A stretch of 64,000 nucleotides of DNA, from positions 441,712 through 505,711 of the forward strand of contig NW_025851322.1 of assembly GCF_002878395.1 (NCBI RefSeq), given 5' to 3'. The notes below the pieces were generated by a model. That model was given only the letters and a program-made list of their open reading frames with translations, made no database searches and was not told the DNA's origin. The stretch comes from Capsicum annuum. Taxonomy: Eukaryota > Streptophyta > Magnoliopsida > Solanales > Solanaceae. The translations under genes were made by a program, and so were the position numbers. Every line of letters begins with the position of its first letter. The stretch's first letter is position 1. Below, piece by piece: positions 32,620 through 44,732 of the stretch.

Positions 32620-34155
32620 ACAGGGTTCTAGTGTCCTAGGGTGTCTAGTAGAGTCTTACAGATTAGTACAGAGACATCTGTACTTTTCTTCGAGAGGCTA
32701 CAGGGCATTTAGGAAATGTTTCACTTCTTCATGCTATGATCGTGTTATAAAGTTGTTCTCTTCAAAAATTTTGTCGGTTTGAGTGTAACTCCATAACTCT
32801 CCATCTATAACATTTTGAGATAACCTGAGTACTAGATTCCAGCCTCCCAAGATGATGCTCTAAGATTTACTATCAGTAACTTCAGAAGTTATACAAAGGG
32901 GCTTAAGAGGAGCTCGCTAGTGTGTTATATGTTTTTCAAGTTGAAAATTTTGTTCTCATCCTTACGATTTTTCTAGTTAAGACAAAATACTTTATGTATT
33001 CAGATTCCTCACTAACCCCATTTATTCAGATAGTTCTCATAAGAGGAGATAGTATGAACCCAAAGTGTTAAAAATAGTTTACATTTAAGGGATGTTATGA
33101 ACTTAAGTGTTATGATTCATAAGTGGTAGGCCTTTCTTATAATTAGAAGTATGGGTTTAGAAGTTTTGTGATAAGAAAGGTGGTAATGGCAATTGATCGA
33201 ATGTATATAGATGAACTCTTGGATATGATTGAGTTATTAGTAGGATGATATATCCTTATATGTTAGTTTAGTAGAAGGTAGAGAGGTAGTTATTAGTGAA
33301 GGTAAATTGTTGTTTTCTTGAAGTAGAAAAGTATTTATTGATGGTATTTGTGGTGTTAGAAAAGTATAGATTATTAATGAAAGTATTGGGTGGTTGAGTA
33401 TTGCAATTTAGGCTTCCCTAAAGGTTACAAAGAAGATTTTAGTTGAAACTTATAGAGCTATAGAAGTAATTAAGTTTATAGATGGGTAAATAGTCATAAT
33501 GTGTAGAAGGAGGATGTGCTAGCAGATTTTAATAAGATATACCATATGATTACGATCGATTATCGTTGTTATGAGGTTCTAGTGGGCTAGTGTTTCTTGG
33601 TGCTTTATTTCATAGATTCCAAGTAAGAATAGTATGTGAGGTTGGGTTTTTAATCATGCGTAACACTAGACACTAAGATTGACCAGTGGATGAACCTCAA
33701 GGTGGATGTAGTGGTTGCTTTGTTAGTAATGCTAATTATATAAAGGTTGACTAATAGGCTTGAAACAATGAATGTAAGAATTTATGTTTATTGATTTGAG
33801 ATTAAGTATGATGTTGTAGGTATGATGTAGAGGTGTTCCCAAGGTGATATAGGGTTGCATTATTTTCTAAGGTTATTAAGTGTCGTGTGTGGTTAGTAGT
33901 ACCTTTGATTTGCTAAGTTGAAGAAGTCTAGTTATATAGTACATGGTCTCCTTAATAGCTAAGTTGAGGAGTTTTGGATAGATGGTGTTGAGCCTTTTAA
34001 GTATTATTTTCATTCTTATGATCTGGGAAAAAATATAAGTATAGAAGTGTGATCATGGTAGGATAGGATAATATGTTTAGTGAGGTAGATATGTTTGCTT
34101 ATGAGAGGGTAATTTTCTGAGTACAATTATTGAAGATAGAAAGTTAAGGATGGTA
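32620..34155 (+). other. Internal region of D, left part (no coding signal)
   Basis: The leader shares 'gaggctacagggcatttagg' with element F's leader, so D descends from a coding chromovirus. Beyond that no Gag or Pol motif is visible in three frames. Stretch 33230-33500 ('ttagtttagtagaaggtag', 'aagtatagattattaatga', 'gaaacttatagagcta') is clearly similar to the reverse complement of element E around 39420-39680. No open frame above about 65 codons. Confidence 0.7.
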
Positions 34156-36876
34156 TGTAACGCCCCAAAAATGGGTCCCGAGACGTCACACAGTGCTTAG
34201 GCTCATAAGCAATCCCAAGCTAACCCTTCTTCTGGCATACTTACAAGAAACTGAACAAAATACATAAATTTGAACAAAATCAATAAAAACATAAAACTTC
34301 TCTGAACTTGACCAATACAAATCTGAATTTACAATATTAGAGTTATGCTTTTACAAATAAAACTAAAATTAAATACATTAACACTACTGACTATCTATAA
34401 AGCCTCTACTAGTACTGACTATAGGTAGCCGGGTCATGACTCCCAACTATCTCAACTCAATACGACTAAATAAGGAAAATACAATACTTCACTAATTGTA
34501 TAACTGATTCGAGCCCTTGAATCAAAAGGACTCATCATCTGCTGACTGGAAGCTGTGAACTGACTGAATATGGTATATGCGCTACAACTTGTACCTATAT
34601 TATGAGACAATGTAGCACATAGACATATATGGATCAGTACATTGAGGATGTACTGAGTATATGGGGGTGTATGCAATAGTTAAACAATATCATAAATCTT
34701 TATAGAAATCATGCATGCTGATATAAATGACTCACATAGCTTGAGCAAAAACTGAAATCTAAATCTCATAAATCACGAATAAGGAAGTATGTAGTATAAA
34801 TCTCGTGAGTCATTACACCTTATTCTAAAATTTGTATCTGTTTTTTTCTCGAATCTTGTCAACTGGATAAAATCTTAAAATAATAACTTTTAGAACATAC
34901 ACTTTAATCTTATGAAAATAAGGGACTTCTTTTGAAACTTAAGAATTATAGCACTTTGGGAAACTTTGGACTTGGGACTCAAAGACTTGGGAACTTTTAG
35001 ACTGTAATACTTTTGGAGACTTTAGGACTTAAAACTTTGGAAATCTTAAGATATTAACTTTCAAAATATATACTAAGACTTTAAATCTATAAAATATTTA
35101 AAGAGTAGGGGTCTTCTTTGGGAGGTTCTTCTAACCGACATAAACCATGTGAGCTGACATGGAATCCAACATCTTGCCCACGTTAGGGAGAGCTTTTCTA
35201 CCCTTGCCATCAAAATAGAACCTTAACTTTAGTGATCACTATCTTAACCCAATTGGGGTAAATAAAAATCCTACGGTGGCACATAGTTCTGGGGCATGAG
35301 ATATTGGAATCATACCTAACTTGGTACTAAATACTATTCCCATATTTATTGCTCAGAACTTTTAGGAAATCCACCTTAAAATAGCATAAGAGTTTATAAT
35401 CAAGACAAATTATGCTTCTCTTCTTTAAATCTCAAACTATGTAAATAATGTGGATTCCTTGTCTTAGCTTAGGATCAAAATATCAATTTCTTTCTTGAAA
35501 CATGGTAAACAATCATCAAAGAGGCTTAAAATCATAATCATCCTGAAATATCAAGACTAAATCTTAGGGCTTAAAACCCATGTTTCAAACTTATGTTAAA
35601 TCACCAAAAGGTTCATGCTTGATAATGTAATTATTGATAAATTATATAAAAATCTGGAAATTTCAGCAACGCTCGTGAAAATATAAACAAACTCATGAAA
35701 TTTATCTTCAACAACTCTCAAAAACTCATAATCTTGTAAATAGTGATAATGGGTATGAAATTTTAATTTAGAACTCATATATATACATTCAAAATCATAT
35801 AAAAACATCCAACTACATACGCTTCTTGAAAATACTTCAACATCATCAAAATAATAAGATCAAGAATCTCAATATCATACTTAAATCACTTTCAAAAATC
35901 TGAAAAATTGCGTTACGCGCATAAATACATGAAAATAGTCATGCAATTTAATATTCAATCACTTGTAAACTCATAAATCAAAATAAATTGGGTATAAACC
36001 CTAACTTAAATTTCATCGAAAATCACATAAAAATTCAGTAATTTATAATTTAAAACAAGTTTCAAGCACAAAGAAGAAAGGATTGTCCTTGTTGATACCC
36101 CACATACCTTAGATGGTGATCTTAGATGAGAAAGCTTGAATCTTGGATTCCCTAGGATGAATTGAATGTAAAAACTTGAACTTTTGAATCCTCAATGGTG
36201 TTCTTGAAGGTAGACACTTGAAGCTCTTGGTTTGAGGATCTTGAATATTGAATCTTGAATCAATTTGGAAAAATCATGGTGGAATCTTGAGTTTCTTAAT
36301 TATTGGTTTAAAACCCTAAGGTGTGTTATTGAGAGAATTTGAGAGAGTGAGGGTATAATTTGGTGTTTGGGGGCTGAATCTCGTGTTATTAGGGCTATTT
36401 AAGGGTAGGAAATTACCCAAATATCCATCTTGGACGCGGAGCTTGACTGCAGGAAATTAAACTGGTAGGAATAGGCAGGGCGCCACCTTGCTTATCGCCC
36501 AAGCTTACTGCCTCTCACGAAAATGGATGTAACTTTTTACTCAGGTATTAGATTTTGACGAAATTGGTATCATTGGTAAGATAATTAAATTTTCTATAAT
36601 TTGGTGGGTCTTTAGATGAAAAATTATATGTATATAATAAGTTATACATGTTTAAAGCAGACCGTTATAGAATCGAATATCAACTTTTGGATGAATCAAA
36701 GGATCTTAGCTCAACTTGGCTCTAAATGTTTTCTATGAACATTTTCACCTCGAAAGAAAATCAAACATGAGGATAAGGATAATGAAACTCATATTCTCAT
36801 GGTAATCACTTGGATCATAGATTCCAAAGGTACGAACGATGGTTCATAAACTAGATCAAAAATCCAGGGTATTACA
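34156..36876 (-). repeat. 3' LTR of E
   Basis: 2721 bp, TGTAATACCCTGG… to …GGGGCGTTACA on the minus strand. In minus order: promoter-proximal block with 'gggcgataagcaaggtggcg' (36470-36500), TATA-like CTTAAATAG (36395-36404), leader, AAG|GTATGTGGGG at 36110, 'ctatgtgccaccgtagg' near 35280, and CAGTAC/GTACTG hairpin (34636-34656). Confidence 0.88.
36395..36404 (-). promoter_or_regulatory. TATA-like box of LTR E
   Basis: CTTAAATAGC on the minus strand, followed by a pyrimidine-rich leader ('ccctcactctctcaaattc') and the donor-like site about 290 bp downstream. Confidence 0.35.
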
Positions 36877-36892
36877 TTATCTCCCCCTTGGG
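36877..36892 (-). other. Polypurine tract of E
   Basis: CCCAAGGGGGAGATAA on the minus strand, next to the LTR start. Upstream lies 'cattcgaggatgaatgttc', also found in D and F. Confidence 0.85.
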
Positions 36893-39800
36893 AACATTCA
36901 TCCTCGAATGTGGCTAATTAGGCTGAAACACTAAAGAATCTGAGGTTATACGATATCATGCACAACTGAAATAAATTGAATAGCTAAATCTCAAACATAA
37001 TGAGCTACTGAACAGATCTGCAAGTGCATGAGTTCTTATGAACATAGCTATATGGCTAAGATAGAGACGAGAGTCAACTTATGAGTAACCATTTCTTTAC
37101 ATTGGATCTGGTCACATGAGAAAAGATAAGAGGTTTTATAACATGAAAACTTAGGGTATTATGACACCTCACCCTTGGGATCGTTCATCCCTGAATGATA
37201 CTGATTCATTGAAAAACTTGGAATAGACTGAAATGATACACAGGATACTTACAGACTGAATCATATTGGATGCTTACACCCAAATAAGGTATTTCATCAA
37301 TACTCTTCTAAGAAAATTATAATGCTTATTAGGGAGAAAAAAACTTTGGGCATGATATGTATAAAACATATGAATAAGGAATTACAACATTGCTACCCCT
37401 CTGTGGCCTAGAACATAGACCCATAAATCTTAAGCTAGGATAGAATTTCTAGGCCTTAAGAAATGCTACTTCTTACTTTCAAGCTTAGCAACACTTCCCA
37501 AATGCTTCCTCGACTATGTTATTCCCCTCAAATATCACACTCTATTGATTCAACTTAAAGTTTTCATATGGCACTGATATATCCGGCTACTAAAGAATAA
37601 ATTGAACTAGTTCCTTTATCATGGTAAGGCCTAACTCAAATCCACAAGGTGCTACACGTAACTCCACACCAAATTACAAATCTGACCCATGAATTCACTC
37701 CAAGCACTATCATAACTACTTACTCTAGGATGATTTTCCTCATCACATTAACAACTAAATTCAACCTCTTACATATCGACACGACATTCAAGCCTATCTT
37801 CATATCTACATCTACACTATTCAAATCTTCGATAGACACACATAAACTATTCTCAACTAACTACATCATACATAGGACTTTACTTTAATATTCTCCACTG
37901 ATGGACTTACATTAAACAAACATACAACAATCTTTTCTAACATGACACAATTACATATTGATCTAAGGGAAGGTCACTGAAAGGTTGGAATATCGGGATA
38001 CGGAACATGAAGACATACTAAGCATAACTTAACACCTTGTTAAGGCCTAAGAAATAGAGCATTCACAACATGGATTCATTAAAGAGATCTAATCTAAGGT
38101 CGTCGTATCTGATATAAATCTGAATTTCACTAATCATTAAGAGTGTTGCATGGGTACATGAGTCATGAGCTGCATGACCTAAATTTTGGAATTCATAACT
38201 TATGAAATGTGATTCCGACTACTGAACAAACTGGAACTACTCATATTAGGAATTGGGAGAGTACATAATTCTCTATTAGGTACATAACTATGAACTGTAG
38301 TCATGGAGCCTACATGCAGGGCATGAATAGATATCGGGATAACTGAAGTAAACTGCTGAAATAATAATAGATTAACCATCATTCTTTCTCATGGCTATGC
38401 TACAACCTATTAGCACATCTACTAGAATCTGAAAGCTTGAGTTGGTTACTCGTGCTATCATCTTCCCCTTAGATTTAAGCCATCACTGTAAGTCTGTGAA
38501 CCACTATATACACTTTAGTCTAAACTGCAATCACTTTACTCAAGAGTCTGGGATCTAACAATACACATAAATAATAGAACATAGCTCGAATGACTACACA
38601 CCTGATAGCGTAAAATCAACTTCTAATAATACCTTATGAGTTACACCCTATCTTTCTATAGCCCCAAAAATCATCATACAATACTTGAATACTTACTAAC
38701 TTTGAATCCACATGAGCATGCCCTTAGTTGGAGTGCACACATATAGTGCTTTAACTCTTTTTCTATTAGCTCAATCTTTAAAATTTCAAACTTAGATTCT
38801 AATGCTTAACATGGCTACCTCCAAGCTATTAATGGACCATACTACTTCTGTCATACCCTACCACTATCTCATCTATAAACTTATATCTCTAAACCATGAG
38901 AATCAAGATTATTTAAAATGGCTCAATGCCTTCAATCATAACTCCTTAACTTAGATATCAAGAACATTATATATATTATCTAACTCGTCTTTCTCCACCT
39001 GGCAACTCAACGTAACTATTAACCACACAACATGCAATAATTTTTTAAAAAATAATGCAGCCCCATAGGACCTTGTACGTATTTTTACCTCAAAATTACA
39101 ACATCGTACTTGATTACGAATCAAATGAACTTAAGCTCTTGTGCATATTGTTCAAGCCTACTAGGTCACTTCATACAACTAACATCCATAACATATCAAT
39201 AATTATACCTACCTTGATTATCGTCTGCTATTCAAACTTAGTGTCTAGTTCTAGCTATTATAAACCACAACTTCACATAATATTCTTACATGCCAAATAT
39301 TTGAAAACATTAGTCTGCTAAAACTTCATAACAGTAAGGATCAATCACAATCCCATGATCTATCTTATTTAAAATCCATTAACATATCCTCCTTCTACAC
39401 ATCATTACTATCTACCCTTTTATACAACTCAACTTAGTTCATAGCTCTATAGGTTTCAACTAAACTCCCTCTTGCAATCTCAGGGATGCCTGAATTAACA
39501 ACACTCATCCACCAAGAACCTTCATCAATAACCTATACTTTTCTTGGACAACAACCACCGTCAACATCTCTTTTCCTACTTCAAGCAAACAACAATTCAC
39601 CTTAACTAATAACTCTTTTTCTACCTTCTACTAAACTAACACACCAGGATATATCACTTCATTACTAACTCAATCTTATACAAAAGTTTTAGTTATAAAT
39701 ATATTCAATGAATCGCCCTTACCACTTTTGTTGTCACTATACCTCTGAACCCCCATTTCCAACCAACTCTTGAATAACAAGATGAACAACAAGTTGCTAG

Positions 39801-40705
39801 TGAATCAAAATAGGTCTCACACGGCTTCACTAAAATTTGATTTTGTGTTTTGAATAAGAAAATGAGATGAATAATAAAGAAACTATGCTAGTGAGTTGAA
39901 ATAGGCCCTACATGGATTCACTAGACTTTGATTTTATCTTTTGAACAACAAAATGAGATAAATAATGAAACAATTATGCTAGTGAATCAAAAGAGCCCCA
40001 CATGGCTTCACTAGACTTTTAGTTTCAACAACAAAATGATAATAAAGATTACAAGAGATAGAAACTTGACACACAATATTCAAAGATCTAAGAATAAACA
40101 TCTCACTCTGTCTTAATTGAATGACTCATAAGAATTAGGACATAACATTAAGCTTAAGGGACTTGTAACACACTAGAAGGCTCCTCTAGAGCTACTTTGT
40201 GAGACTTTTGAAACTTCTTGCAAGCAAGTCTGAGAGCATTACCAAGGGAGGGAATTGGAACTTGCCGATCATGATACCTCAATAACAGTACATAGATAAA
40301 GAAGTATAGATTATCATTATGGATTCTGAGAAAGAATCTGAGGGCACATTTGACTTGGGCCTAGTGCAAAATTTCTACAAACATGATAAACCACTTTAAT
40401 CTTTGGAACTCAAAAGCACTGATGGGATACTTTCTACCCCTATTAAAATCCCACAAATATCAATGGAGAATTAATCTTAACTATTTTTGGTCCCTTGAAA
40501 ATGAGGCAGAGATGTCCTGAATAGAATAGGATGAGAAGGTATTTAAGTTTCTTAAAGAACCTTTCTATAGCACAATCTGAGACTTTAAAGAATATTAATA
40601 TTTCCTAAATTCCTTGAAGCCTCTTGAAGAAAAGTACAAAAATCTCCATACTATTACACAAGATTCTATTAGACACGTCTTCATAGGAAACCTAGGAATC
40701 TTGAA
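36893..40705 (-). other. Internal region of E: long non-coding, conserved with D
   Basis: No frame above 88 codons on either strand, and none resembles Gag or Pol. 37430-37720 (reverse) matches D at 56480-56830: 'gcttgaaagtaagaag' with 'gcttgaaagaaagaag', 'aaggcctag.aattct', 'cttagaagagt'. 39420-39680 matches D at 33230-33500, and 40560-40680 matches the D leader. A second pre-LTR-like phrase ('atcattcagggatgaacgat') lies near 37180 on the minus strand. Confidence 0.7.
39795..40045 (-). repeat. 91-bp tandem repeat in E
   Basis: Units begin TGCTAGTGA at 39795, 39886 and 39977, exactly 91 bp apart; the third is partial and shortened. Each contains 'cttcactag' or a variant and 'aacaaaatgagat'. 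Confidence 0.85.
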
Positions 40706-40726
40706 CTCTGTGCTCTAATTCAAGTT
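40706..40726 (-). other. Primer region of E
   Basis: On the minus strand AACTTGAATTAGAGCACAG directly follows the LTR end; it is a worn TGGTATCAGAGC site. Confidence 0.6.
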
Positions 40727-43438
40727 TGTGATGCCCCAAAAATGGGTCCCGAGATGTCACACAGTGCTTAGGGTCATAAGTGATCCCAAGCTAGCCCTTC
40801 TACTGGAATACTTACAAGAAACTAAATAAAATACATAAATTTGAACAAAATTAGTGAAAACATAAAAGATCTCTGAACTTGACCAATACAAATCTTAATT
40901 TGCAAGATTACAACTCTACTTTTACAAATAAACTAAAATTAAATACATTAACACTAATGACTGTCTATGAAGCCTCTACTAGTACTGACTATAGGTAGCT
41001 GGGTCATGACTTTCAACTATCCCAACTCAATACGACTGAATAAAGAAAATACAATACTTCTCAAACTGCATAACTGACTCAATCCCTAGAATTAAAAGGA
41101 CACATCACCTGCTTACTGGAAGCTACAAACTGACTGAATATGGTATATGCGCTATAACTTGTACCTACATTATGAGACAATGTAGCACATAGATATATAT
41201 GTGGATCAGTACTTTGATGATGCACTTAGTATATGGGGGTGTATGTAATAGTTAAACAATATTATCAATCTTTACAGAAATCATGCATTCTGATATAAAT
41301 GACTTACATAGCTTGAGCAAAAACTAAAATCTAAATCTCATATATCATGAATAAGGAAGCATGTAGTATAAATCTCATGAATCATTACACCTTATTCTAA
41401 AATCTGTATCCTCTTTTTTTTTCTCAAATCTAATCAACTGGATAAAATCTTAAAATAATAACTTTTAGAACATACACTTTAATCTTATGAAAATAAGGAA
41501 CTTTTTTTGAAACTTAAGAACTATAGTAGTTTGGGAAACTTAGGACTTGGCAACTTTAAGACTGTAACACTTTTAGAGACTTTGGGACTTAAAACTTTGA
41601 AAATCTTAAGGTATTAACTTTTAAAATATATACTAAAACTTCAAATCTATAAACTATTTAAAGAGTAGGGGTCTTCTTTGGGAGGTTCTTCTAATCGACA
41701 TAAACTATATGAGCTGACATGGAGTCCAACATCTTGCCCATGTTAGGGAGAGTTGTTCTACCCTTGTCATTAAAATAGAACCTTAACTTTAGTGATCACT
41801 ATCTTAACCCACTTGGGGTAAATTAGAAACCTATGGTGGCACGTAGTTCTAGGGAATGAGACCTTGGAATCATACCTAACTCAGTGCTAAATACTACTCC
41901 CATACTTATTGCTCAAAACTTTAAGGAAATCCACCTTGAAAGTGGCATAAGAGTTTATAATTAAGAAAACTTATGCTTCTCTGCTTTCAATCTCAAACTA
42001 TGTGAATAATATGGATTCCGTGTCTTAGCTTAGCATCAAAAGATCAATTTCTTTCTTGAAACTTGGTAAACAATCATCAAAGAGGCTTAAAATCATAATC
42101 TTCCTGAAATATCAAGAATAAATCTTAGGGCTTAAAGCCCATGTTTCAAACTTATGTTAAAATACCAAAAGGTTTATGCTTAATAATGTAATTATTAATA
42201 ATCATATTAAAATCTGGATATTTAAGAAATGCTCATGAAAATATAAAAAAACTCATGAAATTTATCTTCAACAGCTGTCAAAAACTCATAATCTTGTAAA
42301 TAGTGATAATGGGTATGAAATCCCAATTTAGAACTCATATATATACATTCAAAATCATAGAAAAACATCCAACTCAATATGCTTCTTGAAAATAGTTTAA
42401 CACCATCAAAAAAATAAAATTAAGAATCTTAATATCACACTTAAACTCATTTTCAAAAATCCAAAAAATTTCGTTATGCGCATAAATACATGAAAATAGT
42501 CATGCAATTCAATATTCAATCACTTGTAAAGTCATAAAACAATATAAATTGGGTATAAACCCTAACTTAAATTTTATGGAAAATCACATAAAAATTCAGT
42601 AATCTATAATTTAAAATAAGTTTCGGATACAAGGTCGAAAGGATTGTCCTTTTTGAAACCTTGTATACCTTAGATGATGATCTTAGATGAGAAAGCTTGA
42701 ATCTTGGATTTCCTAGGATGAATTAAATGTAAAAACTTGAACTTTTGAATTCTCAATGGTGTTCTTGAAGGTAGAAACTTGAAGCTCTTGGTCTAGGGAT
42801 CTTGAATCTTGAATCTTGAATCAATTAGGAAAAACCATGGTGGAATCTTGAGTTTCTGGAATATTGGGTTGAAACCCTAAGGTGTGTTCTTGAGAGAATT
42901 TAAGAGAATTAGGGTATAATTTGGTGTTTGGGTACTGAATCTCATGTTATCGGGGCTATTTACGGGTGGGAAATGACCTAAATACCCCTCTTGGATGTGA
43001 AGCTTGCCTGCAGGAAATTACACTGGCAGGAATAGGTAGGGCGCCGCCTCGCTTATCGCCCAGGCTTACTGCCTCTCACGAAAATGGCTGTAACTTTTCA
43101 CTGAGGTATTGGATTTTGATAAAACTGATATCGTTGGAAAGATAATTCAATTATCTACAGTTTGGTGGGTCTTTAGATGAAAAATTCCAGGTGTATAACA
43201 AGTTATATATGTTTAAAGTAGACCCTTGTATAATCGAATATCAACTTTTGGATGAATCAAAGGATCTTTGCTCAACTTGGCTCTAAATGTTTTTTATGAA
43301 CATTTTTCACCTCAAAAGCAAATAAAAAATAAGCATAATGATAATGAAACTTATATTTTCATGGTAATCACTTGGATCATAGCTTCCACACGTAAGAACG
43401 ATGGTTCATAGACTAGCTAAAAAATATTGGGTATTGTA
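40727..43438 (-). repeat. 5' LTR of E
   Basis: 2712 bp; parallels 34156-36876 throughout. Its outer end reads gggtattgta where the 3' LTR has gggtattaca. The donor-like site is worn to GTATAC (42663-42668), whereas the 3' LTR keeps GTATGT. Confidence 0.88.
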
Positions 43439-43443
43439 AGTTT

Positions 43444-43571
43444 GAAATATAGTTTAGGAAAAATGATCTTCTGGACCCCTATACCATGTCGGTTTGGTAT
43501 GTTGGACACTTCTACTTACATTTTTATCATCTGGACCCCTAAATTCACTAAAAATCTATATTCTAAACCCT
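43444..43571 (+). repeat. MULE left terminal inverted repeat
   Basis: Pairs with 55356-55480 in inverse orientation; about 80% alike by eye. Contains two copies of 'ctggacccct' about 75 bp apart. Confidence 0.82.
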
Positions 43572-43656
43572 TTGACCGTTGACTTTGCCTATGTGGTATT
43601 AAAATACTGACTAGGATGAGAAGAGTGATTACAATCTCCTAGGGTGTGAGTGGGGG

Positions 43657-44030
43657 TTAATTTTTTGCCAAAAAAGCTCAAAAATACCCCTGAACTATCT
43701 GATATTGCTCAAAAATGCCCCTCGTTAGATTTTTGGCTCAAAAATACCCATTCGTTAAATATTTGGCTCAAAAATACCCCTCCCTTTAATAGAATTCGGA
43801 AAAGGATCAAAAATACCCCTGAACTATCTAAAATGCCTCAAAAATACCCCTCTGTTAAATATTTGGCTAAAAAATACCTCTCCCCTTAATGAAATTCCAC
43901 CAAGCATGCTACCTAGAGAAAAGAACTGCGTGACTATACCACATTACCATCCATATGTAAAATGTTAGTATTTTTTAATTATATGACATTCCTTTCTTCT
44001 TTATTTTTATTTTTATTTTTATTTAAAAAC
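43657..44030 (+). repeat. Inner inverted repeat, left arm, with CAAAAATACCCCT units
   Basis: Six or so copies of (T)CAAAAATACCCCT with 'gaactatct' or 'gttaaatatttggct' spacers, then 'ttagtattttttaattatat' and an ATTTTT run. The inverse counterpart is 53670-54035. A short frame through this block is simply the repeat translated. Confidence 0.8.
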
Positions 44031-44732
44031 GTTAGTGAAAGGGACAAAATTTACACGACTTTTTCATTTTTAATCAAAGTAGACAAACGATGGTTACATA
44101 ATATTTTTTTATAAAAAATTATTAAATGTAACATTGCTATTATCAAATTCCTTTGATCATCTAAAAAATAAGTTTTTTCCTGTTAATTGATTTAAAAGTA
44201 TGAAACCCAACAAAAGAGTCTTATTAAACTGATAAACCCATTAATTATTAGGCCAATATAAAAGTTAGAATTAAGATTTACTCATAAAAGTAAAAAATTT
44301 CAAACTAAACTTCAAATTAGTTACTCAAAAGATGTGTTTGCCTTGGTTAGCTTTTACTCAAAATGCTTATGTTAAAATGATTTAATAAAATCATCTCTAA
44401 TCTAAAATTAATGAATCTTTGAATGTGGCACACATCTTCAAAAAGTTAATGAATGACATAACTAAATAATAATTTATCAATATTAAGTATCATTTTAATT
44501 CTTTTCAAACTTGTTCTAAAAATAATAAGATTATTCATCAAAAATGAATTTAGAAAAATAAATTCATTTCAAATGATTAAACAGGCGTTAAAAGGAATTC
44601 ATTTATCTTGAAAAAGAATTTGAATGTAGTAAATTCAATTAAATTATTAGTAAATCAATATTTACTAGCTTAAAAGTTAAAATTCTAGCTCCTCCTCTAA
44701 GTCAACATCAGATCAAAATCCAGTTGTCCCTT
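44031..44732. other. AT-rich MULE interior, nothing recognised
   Basis: No open frame of note and no match to other parts of the window. Ends at CCCTT, the target duplication of element F. Confidence 0.5.

Larger units (their letters stand above)
34156..43438 (-). mobile_element. Element E: non-autonomous (LARD-like) relative of D, complete with two LTRs
   Basis: 9.28 kb on the minus strand: 5' LTR 40727-43438, primer region 40706-40726, 3.85-kb internal region, polypurine tract, 3' LTR 34156-36876. The LTRs match along their length with scattered substitutions. The internal region has no gag or pol motif but is similar to the internal region of D on both sides of the insertion point. No target duplication is visible: the left flank is TGGTA and the right end overlaps the next transposon's duplication. 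Confidence 0.85.

Noticed and set aside
39055..39321. 88-codon plus-strand frame, the longest in the interior of E
   Set aside because: Antisense to the element, AT-rich, and no similarity to any family I know.
43650..43889. 79-codon plus-strand frame with KNTP repeats
   Set aside because: It is the translation of the CAAAAATACCCCT tandem units of the transposon's inner repeat.
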